Translations under genes and position numbers: made by a program
Notes under the pieces: generated by a model
Told to the model about the DNA's origin: nothing
Databases searched by the model: none
The model's input: the letters and a program-made list of their open reading frames with translations, nothing else
In this document: positions 23,447-34,300 of the stretch, piece after piece
Layout: each line of letters starts with the position of its first letter
Numbering within the stretch: the first letter of the stretch is position 1
Source of the DNA: Lamellibrachia satsuma
Taxonomy: Eukaryota > Annelida > Polychaeta > Sabellida > Siboglinidae
Direction: 5' to 3'
DNA length: 64,000 bases
Assembly: GCA_033239005.1 (NCBI GenBank)
Contig: BSQZ01000109.1
Location: 972,501 to 1,036,500, forward strand

Positions 23447-25619
23447 CCTCTGCTCAGCCAGATTTATTGTAAATGTCACACACCAACATGATAATGACAG
23501 AAATTGACTCCTACAGTACTAAGACCACAGGCCAGTCATTTTCAACAATGAACATTGTGTGCACTGTCTCACACACACAAACTCTCAGTTCAACCAAGTC
23601 CACAAACAAAAATATAATAATTAACAATTGCGTTTTTCTTTTACTATGCATGTTGCTTAGTGGGACTTCTGGCATTCCTTGCCTTGAACAATCCTCTTCA
23701 AATCTGGCTTGTATTCCGTTGTTGCCACTCGAAGCAATTCTTTCACATGGGTGTCAGTCAGAACAGATCGATGCTTTGATTTCACGTGTTTCAGGGTAGA
23801 AAACACAGACTCGTAGACGTATGTTGACCCAAACATTGACAGTATCTTAAGCGCAGCCCGTTTGACATTGGGGTATTTTTCCATTGGCACACTTTTCCAG
23901 AACTCAATGGTCCCTTCCCTTAAAGCAGGTTTCAGTTGGTCCTCCTCACAAAGATCGATCATCTCCAACTCAGCCGCAGCCTCATATGTGACTAGCGGGG
24001 CTTTCAAACAGTCCGTCTCCGCATTAAATGGGTCGACGAGGAACGTAATCTGTGGCCTTTTCAGTTGTAGATCACGGAACCGGGTCACAAAGCTTTCGTG
24101 CAGGTTTTCAACCAGTGTTGCATATCTGGCTGTTTGCTTATTAAGGCCGGCGCTGGTGACGTGCCCACTGGCTTTTAGCAGAGTGGGAAAATGCGTTAAA
24201 TCTCCCTTTTGAATATGCGTCTTGAACAGCTTCAGTTTGTTGACAAACGCAAACACACTTTGCACCAGGTCAGGCAGCATTTTTAACTTACCCTGCAGGG
24301 TCAGGCTCAGTCTGTCCAAGTGACACAGCATGTTGACCAAAAAGGCCAGATCCATAATCCACTTGAGGTCCGAGAGCTCGGGATAGTCCTTGTCCTTCTC
24401 TTCCATGAACAGTTTCACGGTATCCAAAAGCTCAAAGAAGCGAGAGAGTACCTTGCCTTTTGAAAGCCACCTCACAGTGCAGTGCAGCGGCAGGTCACCT
24501 GGAAGCCCTTGGTCCAGCTCAGCGATGAGATTCTTGAATTGCCTGTGGTTAAGCGCATGTGTGCGGATGTAGTTGACGATTTCCATCACAGGCTTCATGA
24601 CGTTGTCTAAATTCAATGATTTAGACACGAGTTGCTCCCTGTGGATGATGCAGTGGAAATTCCAAAACTCGGGAAATGTTTGGTCAGCTTTGCACAGCCC
24701 CACAAGCCCGTTCACAGATCCGATCATGGCTGGCGCTCCATCCGTGGCTATTGCAGTTAGTTTCGGTATGGGCAGATTTGCTTTCCCAAATGCAGCCATA
24801 ATTGTTTCTTTCACATCTATGCCACGGGTTCTGTCTTTGAATGGCACAATATCAAGGAGTTCTTCTTTGATCACACAATCGTTTGACACAGACCGTGCAA
24901 ATATTGCCAACTGAGGCTTGTCTTGTATGTCACAACTCTCATCCAATGCGCCACTAAAATACTCACATGCTTGAAGTTCAGAGTGCAACTGTGATTCAAT
25001 AGCCGTGTTAATGTCCGATATTCTGTGTTCAACAGTGTGGCGGGACAGTTGGACGTCTGATACCATTCGTTTTAGTTTGTCGTTTTCAGGAGACAAGATT
25101 TCAACAACGTCACTGAGGCATTTTTTAACGAACTCCCCTTCATTGTATGGCTTTTTAGCCCGTGCAATCTTCCAAGCTAGTTGATAAGATGCAAGCGTTA
25201 CAGTCTCTGAGTGCTTCGCTGAAGATTTGAAGCCTTGAAATGCGCTAATGACGCCTGACATATAAGGCAAAATGGCTTGCCATTACGTTCAACAAAAAAT
25301 ATAAACTCTCCCACTCTGTTAAAAACGTCCTGTGTTCATCTTCATATTTTCGTTTTGCTGTGCATTTTTTCCCTGCCATTTTGAGAGTGAACTTGACACA
25401 AATTGTTTACTCAAATGATCTTGCCCCTACTGGGGAACTTTGCGGTATTTTCATCTCACGCACATGCGCGTTTGACGAAAATACCGTATTGAACTCAAGC
25501 GAAGCGAACACGCACATTAAAAAAAAACACAAACACAAACTTCGATATGAACGTAAGAGCCGCATGAAACCAGGCAAAGAGCCGCATGCGGCTCGGGAGC
25601 CGCGGGTTGGCCAGGCCTG
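23309..25619 (-). mobile_element. hAT-superfamily DNA transposon with TIRs and 8-bp target duplication
   Basis: The left end is CAGGGGTGGCCAACC and the right end, read in reverse, is CAGGCCTGGCCAACCC; these are typical hAT terminal inverted repeats. The 8-bp sequence ATATAGGG lies directly outside both ends (23,301-23,308 and 25,620-25,627), matching the 8-bp duplication hAT elements make. The site is inside the 31-bp minisatellite. The element is 2,311 bp and holds one transposase gene on its minus strand. Short internal repeats include a (CA)n run near 23,428 and AGAGCCACAT or AGAGCCGCATG motifs near both ends. Confidence 0.96.
23657..25379 (-). pseudogene. hAT transposase (GTF2IRD2/ZBED-like group), N-terminal zinc finger frameshifted
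   Basis: A 537-codon open frame (23,657-25,270) covers most of the transposase. Visible landmarks are SGALDESCDIQDKPQLAIF (first catalytic D region), AIATDGAPAMIG (second D), HCIIHREQL, LHCTVRWLSKG, and a C-terminal hAT dimerisation block (YESVFSTLKHVKSKHRSVL). The true start is probably the ATG at 25,379, whose frame reads MAGKKCTAKRKYEDEHR. A 1-nt shift near 25,290 leads to a frame holding CLICQASLAHFKASN, the zinc-finger CxxC, and a second shift near 25,210 leads into the long frame. Two frameshifts make the protein non-functional, although the core is otherwise intact. The family binds its transposon ends through the zinc finger and moves by cut and paste. Confidence 0.9.
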
Positions 25620-26600
25620 ATATAGGGTGTACCAACAAAACCTATACTCCCAGTTGCAGCACGTGGGACAATTATATAATATTGTCTGCACTGAACATAA
25701 AACATATACAATATACATGTCATTTCTTTCTCAAAACTTTTGAAACTAGTAATGGCCATTAGCCAAAATCATTCTACATATAGCGCTAATCATTCCACAA
25801 ATAGACCTAATCGTTCTACATATAGAGCTAATCATTTTATATATATATAGAGAGCTTATCATGTTTATGGGATTTTGGTGTAATTCGACGGGGTGAAATC
25901 TGAATTGATATGACTGTTGGTCACGTTCTCTGGGTAGTCACTGACGAGTGGTGATTTATACAGCATAGACAATGCGTCAATGAAAAAAGGGTTGAAAAAT
26001 GCGGGTGGTTGTTAAACAGGGTGGTCGTTGAACTGGGTGATTGTTGAACAAGGTGGTCACTCACTGCGGGTCATACTGTACTCATTTATACAGATGAGGG
26101 AACTGTGGCAACGTGGGATGAACTAAACTGCCAAAGCTTCAACGCAATGACAAGAGGGTTCTCTCGACTGAAGTGTGAAAAGTACATTTTGTGTAATCAT
26201 ATCATGTCATTTACTGGAGTGCAGCCGTCAACAACTAACCCGGGTGCAACAAAAACTGCTTTCCATGCAATGCTGGCTGGCTAAGTAAATTAATTCTTTA
26301 TTTGTCTAATTTATATTAAGGTTCACATTCACAGCAAAATTAACATAAAGGGCAATAGTTATTAACTGTACCATACCATGATTGAAAACAATAATTTTTA
26401 AATGTGCCTTTTGTGAAAGTAATTTGCCTTTTTTGAAACAGAAAATCAGTTTTCCTATGAATATGATTGGATAACCTGTATCTGGGTAATCAATGAAATT
26501 GACTCTCAAGCTAACTCTTCAATTTAAAAAAGAATTTTTAATTTATATAAAGCATTCAAACTTTTAAATATTGATTACGTTGACACAAAAAAATTAAATT
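25620..26600. other. AT-rich DNA with a possible transposon terminus
   Basis: Starts with the remnant 31-bp unit and its target duplication. At 25,750-25,850 three imperfect units of about 25 bp carry AATCATTC. At about 25,980-26,079 repeated GTGGTCGTTGAAC-like motifs end in GGGTCATACTGTA, which looks like an inverted DNA-transposon end. The rest is unrecognised. Confidence 0.5.
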
Positions 26601-26990
26601 ACAAACGCTAATGTTTTGGTTGTGGCTCAAATCCCAGGAGTAAACTTTTTCGTACTTTTTACTTTAGGGTTACGGGTTCAAGTCCACCTGCTGCTGTATC
26701 ATTTATCCCGCTTTGTCTGTGTCTTTCGGAAGAGATACTAAACCCGCTGGTCTCTTCTACCATTTGTCTATGCCAAGGGCAGCAAACTATCCAACATAGG
26801 GAAATGAACTCACTAACTCTAGAGAAGGAAAAACTCTGACAATAACACACTCCTATATTAGCGCTAGACAGGGCAGCTTGGAATATACCCTCAGATAAGT
26901 GAAACTTGCCAACTGGTAAATGATGGCGTAGCAATGTGAGACAACTGCACTTGTTGGTATTTCACAGCCCAATTATGCCATAAGGGTTCA
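26600..26990 (+). mobile_element. Candidate tRNA-derived SINE
   Basis: GGGTTACGGGTTCAAGTCC carries a good RNA polymerase III B box (GGTTCAAGTCC). An A-box-like TGGCTCAAATCC lies about 50 bp upstream. Downstream, GTGTCTTTCGGAAGAGATAC resembles a conserved internal SINE domain common in aquatic invertebrates. A defined tail and target duplications are not visible, so the ends are approximate. Confidence 0.45.
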
Positions 26991-27377
26991 GGATACAGTT
27001 ACATTTCCATTGGTGGCCATGTTAACGTGACCATCAAAAATTCTAAAAGTTTTAACCAGCCGCTATCATCATCCCACTGACATGCTGGTCGAGTTTTGTC
27101 AAAATTAGACATTTCTAACTCTTGTAATATGCCTGTATGTGTGATACCCCTCAAAGTTTACCAATATTGGCATGAATTACGACGCACATGTGTCTAGTGG
27201 CCAAAAAAATCACAAATATCCTTCCGCCTACTAAAATTATCTCAAAATCCACCATTTCACTCTCAACAGCTTCCACCAGCAAACCGGGTAATGTCCCTGC
27301 ACAAATGCATTTATGTCAGAACGTATGAATTTTTTAAAACGTCCTATATCCAAACTTACTATACCCTACATTCGTGT
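26991..27377. other. Unassigned DNA
   Basis: No coding similarity or repeat seen. It directly precedes the 5'-truncated LINE at 27,378. Confidence 0.5.
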
Positions 27378-28024
27378 GTTCGAGAAATAAGTCAGAGAAT
27401 TACAGACCAGTGAGTTTAACGTCAGTGATTTGTAAATTATTAGAAAGGTTAATTAAAGACCATATGGTGGACTTCCTCGTTAAGCATAAATTATTAAATT
27501 CATCTCAATATGGATTCCTTAAAGCGAGGTCATGCTTAACAAATATGTTATGTTTTTTGGAAGAAATCACTAAGTGGATAGACGTGGGATCGCCAGTAGA
27601 TATTATCTACTTAGATTTTCAGAAAGCTTTTGACAAAGTGCCACATCAAAGATTATTACTTAAATTAAAAGCCCATGGTATCGGGGATAGCATAACTGAC
27701 TGGATAGAACAATGGCTGACCGACAGAAGACAACGAGTTGTAGTAGATGGAGAAGTTTCAAATTGGAAATCGGTTTTGAGTGGGGTACCTCAAGGATCAG
27801 TATTAGGACCTATATTATTCTTAATTTATATCAATGACTTGGACGAGAGTATAACAAGTAACGTACTGAAATTTGCGGATGACACAAAACTGTTTAGAAA
27901 GGTTAATACTGATGGTGATAAACAACATTTACAAAACGATCAAGACAGATTAGTGAAATGGTCTGAGAAATGGCAGATGTTGTTCAATTTTGGGAAATGT
28001 AAATGCCTACATACAGGACATGGG
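27378..28024 (+). mobile_element. CR1-like LINE copy (subfamily B), RT fragment
   Basis: An intact open stretch covers most of the RT: ENYRPVSLTSVICKLLE, YLDFQKAFDKVPHQR (motif A, catalytic D), [19 protein letters not shown], and FADDTKLFRK (motif C with DD). It stops abruptly at CATGGGA (28,024), where a SINE begins. The lost 3' part is absent here. It is about 97 percent identical, by eye, to the overlapping 170 bp of the copy at 30.46 kb, which defines subfamily B against subfamily A (13.3, 28.4 and 55 kb). Confidence 0.88.
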
Positions 28025-28347
28025 AGGTAAAGGTAAAGTCATCCCTCAGGCATTACGCCTTAGGAAGCCATGAAGGCTTATATGGCCAGTGCTTAAACCT
28101 GGTTTCTGTGGTACGAAGCAACTTAGAGTGCAGTTATACTGACTCTCCTGGATGGGACACTAGTCCATCGCAGGTACCTTCCAAACAGTGTTTGTACTCA
28201 CTTGCAGCTGAGTAGACTGAGGCAAAGTAGGGTAAACGAAATTGCCTAAGCTTCGAAAACGAACCGTGCCCAGTGTGGGTCTTGAACTCAAAACCCTCGA
28301 ATTTAGAGTCCAACACCTCAACCACTAGGCCACGGCTGCCCCCCCCC
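28025..28347 (-). mobile_element. tRNA-derived SINE
   Basis: On the minus strand the element begins with a tRNA-like head: TGGCCTAGTGGTTGAGG is a good A box and GGGTTTTGAGTTCAAGACC carries the B box. The middle holds TGGATGGGACACTAGTCCAT (plus strand), a conserved internal block seen in SINEs of molluscs and other invertebrates. It ends near GGTAAAGGTAAAG at the LINE junction. A run of ten C bases separates its head from the next sequence at about 28,340. Pol III transcribed SINEs depend on LINE enzymes in trans. Confidence 0.75.
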
Positions 28348-28377
28348 CAGTATAACAGTATGCTGGACTTGTTTAAA

Positions 28378-30461
28378 ATATGAGATTGAGGGCATTATTG
28401 AGAAATTTATTCCATTAAGAAAACAAGGGAAAAGATCCAGGAAAAAACACCTGTCAAAAGAAGCTATTAGAAAAATTGCTCACAAACAGATGCTGTGGAA
28501 GGTCTATAAACACACTGGAAATGTAGAAGACTACACCAACTACAAAGAGGCACTTAACCTAGCTACTACTGAAATTAGAAAATCTAAAAGAACTTTTGAA
28601 CAAAAATTGGCAGGTAATATAAAAAATGACAGCAAGAGTTTCTATGCTTATGTAAGGAGTAAACAGAAAGTTCGAGATAAGGTCGGACCACTGGAAAACA
28701 ACAGTGAAAACATAATTTCAGATGGGTTCCAAATGGCAGAGGTCCTGAATGAGTATTTCAGCTCAGTTTTTACCACAGAAGATATCAGCTCACTTCCAGT
28801 TCCATTGACTAAATTTGAGGGCAATACATCAGAATATTTAGGGCAGTTATTTGTAACTCCTGAAATGATAGCAACAAAAATTAAGAAGATGAAAGATAAT
28901 AAATCACCTGGAGTTGATGGGATACCACCAAAACTGCTAAAGGAAATTGTTGATCAAATTAGTACACCACTTGCAAACTTATTTAACTTGTCACTGGAAG
29001 AAGGAATAGTTCCTTCAGAATGGAAAGAAGCAAACATTACGTCGCTGTTTAAGAAGGGATCGAGGAAGAAGCCAGAAAATTACAGACCAGTGAGTTTAAC
29101 ATCAGTTGTGTGTAAATTACTTGAAACATTAATTAGAGACCACATGGTGGAATTCCTCATAAAGCAGAAATTAATAAATACATCTCAACATGGATTCCTA
29201 AAAGCAAGGTCATGTCTAACCAATCTCTTATGTTTTTTAGAAGAAATTACAAAGTGGGTAGATCACGGGTCACCAGTGGATGTTGTCTACTTAGATTTTC
29301 AGAAAGCTTTTGATAAAGTGCCACATCAAAGATTGTTACTTAAACTAAAAGCCCATGGTATAGGCAATGACGTAATCAACTGGATAGAAAAGTGGCTTAC
29401 ACACAGAAGACAGAGAGTAATAGTAGATGGTAAGATTTCAAACTGGAAATCTGTTTTGAGTGGGGTACCACAGGGATCAGTGTTAGGCCCTATACTGTTT
29501 TTAATATATATAAATGATTTGGAGGATGACATATCTAGCAAAGTACTCAAATTTGCAGATGACACAAAAGTATTCAGAAAGGTTACTAATGATACAGATA
29601 AACAAAGTTTACAGGATGATCTAGAAAAATTAGTTAAATGGTCAGAAAAATGGCAAATGTTATTCAATTTTGGGAAATGTAAATGTATATACATAGGACT
29701 TGGAAATATGGATGAGGAATATAAAATGGGGGATGCTGTACTAGGTAGAACCACACAAGAAAAGGATTTAGGAGTAACATTTAATGCTGACATGAAAGTT
29801 TCAGAGCAATGTGGGATTGCTGCTTCGAAAGGAAATCAAATTCTAGGCCTAATTAGGAGAACTATCACGTATAAGGAGAAACATCTAATTGTACCCCTGT
29901 ACAAAGCAATAGTTAGACCACATTTGGAATATTGTATTCAAGCATGGAGGCCATATCGTAAAAAAGACATAGATAAGCTAGAAAGAATACAACGAAGAGC
30001 AACTAAGATGATTCCAGAATTAAGAGACCTTAGTTACGAAAGTCGCTTATTACAATGTGGTTTGACAACACTAGAGACCAGGAGACTAAGAGGAGACCAA
30101 ATAGAAGTGTTTAAAATAGTGAACGGTTATGAGGATGTTGATAGGAATATGTTCTTCAAACTTAAAGAAGGCAGTAGAACCAGAGGACACAAAGCAGCAT
30201 TAGTTAAGGAGCAGTGTAGGTTGGACATGAGAAAGTACTCATTTTCACAGAGGGTGATAAATGAATGGAACAAACTGCCAAACGATTGTGTTAATGCTAG
30301 TAGTGTGAATATGTTTAAAAATTGAATTGACAGATATCTGATAAGGGCGGGCTACACATAGATGAGAAAATTGTTGGACTCTCGATAAGCCAATGGCTTC
30401 CTTGTCCACTTGCCATCTGGAACTTGTTGTTCGAGATGGCAATCTTGTTAAATCTTGTTAA
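28378..30461 (+). mobile_element. CR1-like LINE copy (subfamily A), longest ORF2 in the window
   Basis: The element lacks the endonuclease domain (5'-truncated) but keeps about 640 codons of ORF2. The long frame runs from about 28,380, with the first ATG at 28,490, to a TGA at 30,325. In order: a pre-RT linker (FYAYVRSKQKVRDKVGP), KSPGVDGIPPKLLKE, LFKKGSRKKPENYRPVSL, motif [35 protein letters not shown], motif [11 protein letters not shown], thumb [17 protein letters not shown], and the C-terminal HLEYCIQAWRPYRKKDID. RT and C-terminal domains appear intact with all catalytic aspartates. The stop comes about 13 codons before the family end because of an A-to-T change (AGA to TGA). The 3' end is the TCTTGTTAAA repeat tail. 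Confidence 0.9.
28490..30325 (+). pseudogene. LINE ORF2 reverse transcriptase, 611 codons, 5'-truncated
   Basis: This is the open frame inside the LINE above. The RT catalytic triad residues (D in LDFQKAFD, DD in FADD) are present, so the polymerase could in principle fold. Without the apurinic-type endonuclease, 5' UTR and promoter, the copy cannot mobilise itself. The 5' end is set by truncation, not by a true initiator, so the ATG used is arbitrary. Confidence 0.85.
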
Positions 30462-31385
30462 ACAAGTAACGTACTGAAATTTGCGGATGACACAAAACTG
30501 TTTAGAAAGGTTAACACTGATGGTGATAAACAACATTTACAAAACGATCTAAACAGATTAGTGAAATGGTCTGAGAAATGGCAGATGTTGTTCAATTTTA
30601 GGAAATGTAAATGCCTACATACAGGACATGGGAACTTGAATGTAAACTATAAAATGGGAGATACTGTTCTGGGTACTACTGTAAAAGAAAAGGACTTAGG
30701 AGTTACAATAAGCGCTGATATGAAAGTTTCAGAGCAGTGTGGTATTGCAGCTTCAAAGGGTAATCAAATTCTTGGATTGATTAGAAGAAACATAACATAC
30801 AAGGGAAAAAAGTTAATTATACCTCTTTATAAAGCAATAGTTAGACCTCATTTAGAATACTGTATACAAGCATGGAGACCATATCGTAAGAAGGATATAG
30901 ATACACTTGAATGCATACAAAGGAGAGCAACTAAAATGATTCCAGAACTGAGAGACCTTAGTTATGAAGAACGCCTGAAAGAATGTGGTTTAACAACTCT
31001 ACAGACAAGTAGGTTAAGAGGAGATCAGATTGAAGTTTTTAAGATATTGAATGGATATGAAAATATTGATAGAAATATGTTTTTCTCACTCAAGAAGGAT
31101 AGCAGAACTAGAAGACATGAGGTAAAATTAGTAAAGGATCAATGTAGATTGGACATCAGGAAGCACTCGTTCTCACAGAGGACAATAAATGAATGGAACA
31201 AATTGTCTACAGATTGTGTAACTGCTAGCAGCGTGAGTATGTTTAAAAACAAGGTTGACACATATCTCAGGAGGGCGGGTTATAAGTAGGTGAACATTGT
31301 TGGAGTCTCGATAAGCCAATGGCTTCCTTGTCCACTTGCCATCTGGGCCTTTGGCTTGGATGGCAAATCTTGTTAAATCTTGTAA
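30462..31385 (+). mobile_element. CR1-like LINE copy (subfamily B), 5'-truncated, joined to the previous tail
   Basis: Begins ACAAGTAACGTACTGAAATT directly after the repeat tail of the previous LINE and runs to its own tail TCTTGTTAAATCTTG. The open frame 30,561-31,289 (242 codons) covers the thumb and C-terminal domain ([35 protein letters not shown], and AGYK just before the stop). This copy starts inside motif C, so there is no RT activity. Head-to-tail joining suggests insertion at the tail repeat of the older copy. Confidence 0.88.
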
Positions 31386-31394
31386 CACACCAGG

Positions 31395-31680
31395 AAGTCT
31401 AACTGAGGTATGACCCCCTAAACAGTACCCGTAACCATAGTCCCTGACCCCAGAACACTGGGGTCAAGGACTGGACTGAGGCTGACCCAAGGTCACTGGG
31501 GACTGAGGCTAAACTCAGAACACTGGGGACTGAGGCTAACCTCAGAACATTGGGGACTGACGCTGACCCCATAACACTGGGGACTAAGGCTGACCCCAGG
31601 TCACTGGGGACTGAGACTGACCCCAGGTCACTAGGGACTGAGGCTGACCCCAGGTGGCTGGGGACTGAGGCTGACCTGAC
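31395..31680 (+). repeat. Degenerate minisatellite of about 27 bp
   Basis: About eight imperfect units carry GGGGACTGAGGCTGACCCCA. Units vary in length and sequence, so this looks like an old array. Confidence 0.8.
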
Positions 31681-32017
31681 AAACCGAGCCTAACATCACT
31701 GAAAGCAATCAGGGTCATGCCTGAATGCACACACATTTATTATATATATATAGCTGAATACATACGGAGCTCTTCCAGGTAAAATCAATAATAGCGCACT
31801 TCCACATGTCGCAAATGTGCCAGCAGCTTTATTAATGAGCCACTTTACGAAGCAATCTTGGCATTTTCAACAAATTGGCGAGTTCAGCAACTAGCTAAGA
31901 GTTTGCATAATGTATACACAGTACGTAGATGCCATTGTGCCAAGAGTCCATATCGACTAAACATTACATTCTAAACGGAAATCAGTTGAGGATGGAGTTT
32001 TAATACAACTGCATAGC

Positions 32018-32068
<51 letters not shown>

Positions 32069-32102
32069 CATTAAAGATCATTTTAAACAAGTGTTTACAT
32101 AG

Positions 32103-32189
<87 letters not shown>

Positions 32190-32250
32190 CATTAAAGCTC
32201 ATTTTAAGTTTTTACTAACTTTTTACTTGAATTCATGCATTACTGTCAAT
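31681..32250. repeat. AT-rich DNA with two (TA)n runs
   Basis: TA runs lie at 32,023-32,064 and 32,108-32,186. Each is followed by a related segment (ATGTATCATTAAAGATCATT and ATGTACCATTAAAGCTCATT), so a unit of (TA)n plus about 40 bp is duplicated. The left part (31,690-32,020) is unassigned. Confidence 0.75.
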
Positions 32251-32259
32251 TTGACAGAG

Positions 32260-32345
32260 TTGTACACCAGGTCTGAAAACAATTTAAACACATCGGGCTT
32301 GGGCCGGGCCTGGGCCTAATGTGAACGGGCCGGGCATAATAAAAA
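32260..32345 (-). mobile_element. Fragment of a GC-rich GGCCCGGGCC repeat family
   Basis: AACACATCGGGCTTGGGCCG and GGCCTGGGCCTAATGTGAAC match, in reverse complement, the middle of the terminal-inverted-repeat element at 55,178-55,432. Only the internal half is present, without the terminal repeats. Confidence 0.65.
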
Positions 32346-33330
32346 TATTCGTACAAAACCTAGATTATTAATTTTATTATTAATAAAAACTTATTATAAA
32401 TTGTAATTCCAGTTAATGAATACTTTTATTTAGTATTATTTATTTAGTATTATATAGTTGCAAATTGAGACCTTGCATGGAATTATGAATGACACTAGTG
32501 TTTTATACATTGGAATGCAGTTTAACCTCTTCAACAATGGGACTTCGTATGGTATCATTTTAATAATGTGCATTCTTTTAATAGAGACATTTCATATAAA
32601 ATATATGCATAAGTGCATGCCCATATCTTTGTATTGTAATTCTTTAAACATGTACTGGCTTTCCAAGACACTGTGACTGGAGTAGACTCAGTAAACTGCA
32701 TATTTTTGGCATGAATGTACCCTTTTGCATAGATCTAATGGCCCCATATCAGGCCATTTAAGTTCACCGGGATGAAAGCAGCCAGCCCCAAATGTTTACT
32801 TTAGACATATTTGCAGAGGCAATCAAGCCATGATTAACCATCAACTTATCACCCTTTGACCCAACCAGTGGACATCCTATTGTCTAGGTCTTCCCTCCAA
32901 ATATTGCAGGCCTGAATTACCAGCCCACTGGCCACTGCCCACTACCCAGTAGTGCCAGTACCCAGTACCCACCCCAGTTAGTAATTGGTAATTTTCAGTT
33001 TTGTTAACTAGTGTCTAATGTTCAGTGTTTACAATTTCCTCAGTACTGACTCATTCAAACTTGTACTAATTCACACAAGTCTGAACCTGATCTGTCTCAG
33101 GCTAGTGACTGCAGACCTGCTGGAAATGCCACTGGGTGTCAGTGCCAGTGGGTGACAAAGTAGTAGCTAGTACTAGCTACTAGCTAGACACTACTAAACA
33201 ACAACTGACATTAGTATTTCAGTAGTAAACATTATACAATGTTCATATATTATTTTTTATTTAATAAAACAATCTGTTTTTACAGTTTATTTGTGTTTCG
33301 TCTTAATTATAAGATTATAGGTTTATCTTC
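32346..33330. other. AT-rich DNA, nothing recognised
   Basis: No coding similarity. There is a small CTAGTACTAGCTACTAGCTA cluster near 33,166. A second GC-rich patch related to the 55-kb element follows at 33,340-33,440. Confidence 0.5.
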
Positions 33331-33339
33331 TCAAAACTT

Positions 33340-33440
33340 AGCAGGCCGCGGGCTTGCAGGCCGCGGGCTTACCATTCTTTGGCCCGCGGATATGGGCCAG
33401 GTATGGGGCTGAAACTTGCGGGCCAGGCCAGGCTTGAAAA
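33340..33440. repeat. GC-rich patch with duplicated GCAGGCCGCGGGCTT
   Basis: GCAGGCCGCGGGCTT occurs twice in tandem, followed by GGCCCGCGG and GGGCCAGGCCAGGC. It resembles the GC-rich family at 32.3 and 55.2 kb, but no ends are defined. Confidence 0.5.
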
Positions 33441-34300
33441 TGGGTGGGAAGTAGTTCCGGGTCCACTTGCACTCCCAAGTCTCTCTTGTTTGTGGTCTCC
33501 CCCAGGGTGGTAATAGTTGCACTGCTGGCTATAACATATTCATATTTGTGGTTGTTTCGCCCTAAATGCATAACTTTGCATTTCTCTTCATTAAAACGTA
33601 GTTGCCATTTTTTTGGACCACTCTTCTACCGTACGTTTCCGTGTATAATACGCCCCCATGTATAATACGCACCCTGACTTTTTCTAAATTCTGATAGAAT
33701 TTCTACATTACCACGTATAATACGCACCCCAACTTTTGGCATTGACCCCTGATTTCCCCGCTTCTGATATTTTGCTTGAAACGCGATTCACACTTGGACC
33801 ACTGTCATTTCGTCAAAGTTCGTTGAATCCATCTCAGAATCGTAAACATCATGCAAGTTACGACAATGCTGCCGGCTCGTCGCACGCGACAATATATCGC
33901 CTCGTTAATCGTGTACACCTGTAATCCCTATTGACTATTCAGGTCGCTCACGTGATTCAAGAACGTCAATCATGATGCCTTGGCGCTCAGGGAGTAACAC
34001 ATATTTGCGTGTATTAACCTGACACTGTCCACACATTTCTGCATTATTCCCGGTCAGCAACGCTCCCGGTCGCGTATGTTTCCCACTCATTAATGTCATA
34101 GTACTGGTGTTCCAGTAGCGCTATCCATATCTGGTCGGAGAAAATTTTGTTTCGCCCTATCACCACGTATAATACGCATCTGGACTTTTAAGTAAAAAAT
34201 TAAGGAAAAAAATGCGTATTATACACGGAATCTTAAGGTAGTTGTTTTAGGTTTGCCTGTAGTGTCTCTTGGTCAGACTGTGTGGTGATTTATAGATGAT
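33440..34300 (-). mobile_element. CR1/L2-type LINE RT fragment split by a MITE
   Basis: The minus strand reads SDQETLQANLKQL (34,241-34,285), then after removal of the inserted element EEWSKKWQLRFNEEKCKVMH and LGVQVDPEL down to about 33,445. This is the thumb region following the RT palm. The reading frame is continuous across the MITE only if the MITE and one TA are removed, which dates the MITE after the LINE. Confidence 0.78.
33627..34240. mobile_element. MITE with about 27-bp TIRs and TA target duplication
   Basis: The left end TACCGTACGTTTCCGTGTAT and the reverse of the right end TACCTTAAGATTCCGTGTAT share 16 of 20 bases and continue with the same AATACGC. Subterminal copies of GTATAATACGC occur at 33,658, 33,715 and 34,170. 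The element is about 612 bp, carries no transposase, and is flanked by TA. TA duplication and TIR style suggest a pogo/Tc1-related non-autonomous family. Confidence 0.85.

Noticed and set aside
23657..25270. Host GTF2IRD2-like gene
   Set aside because: The frame lies inside hAT terminal repeats with an 8-bp duplication, so it is the transposon's own enzyme.
26659..26934. A 91-codon minus-strand frame
   Set aside because: It lies over the SINE-like element and shows no protein similarity.
28025..28347. Functional tRNA gene
   Set aside because: The tRNA-like A and B boxes are followed by SINE body sequence, and the arms do not form a proper cloverleaf by eye.
27378..31385. Simple nested insertion of one LINE into another with the flanks at 28,024 and 30,462
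   Set aside because: The two subfamily B pieces overlap by about 170 bp with several differences, so they are separate copies, not two halves of one.
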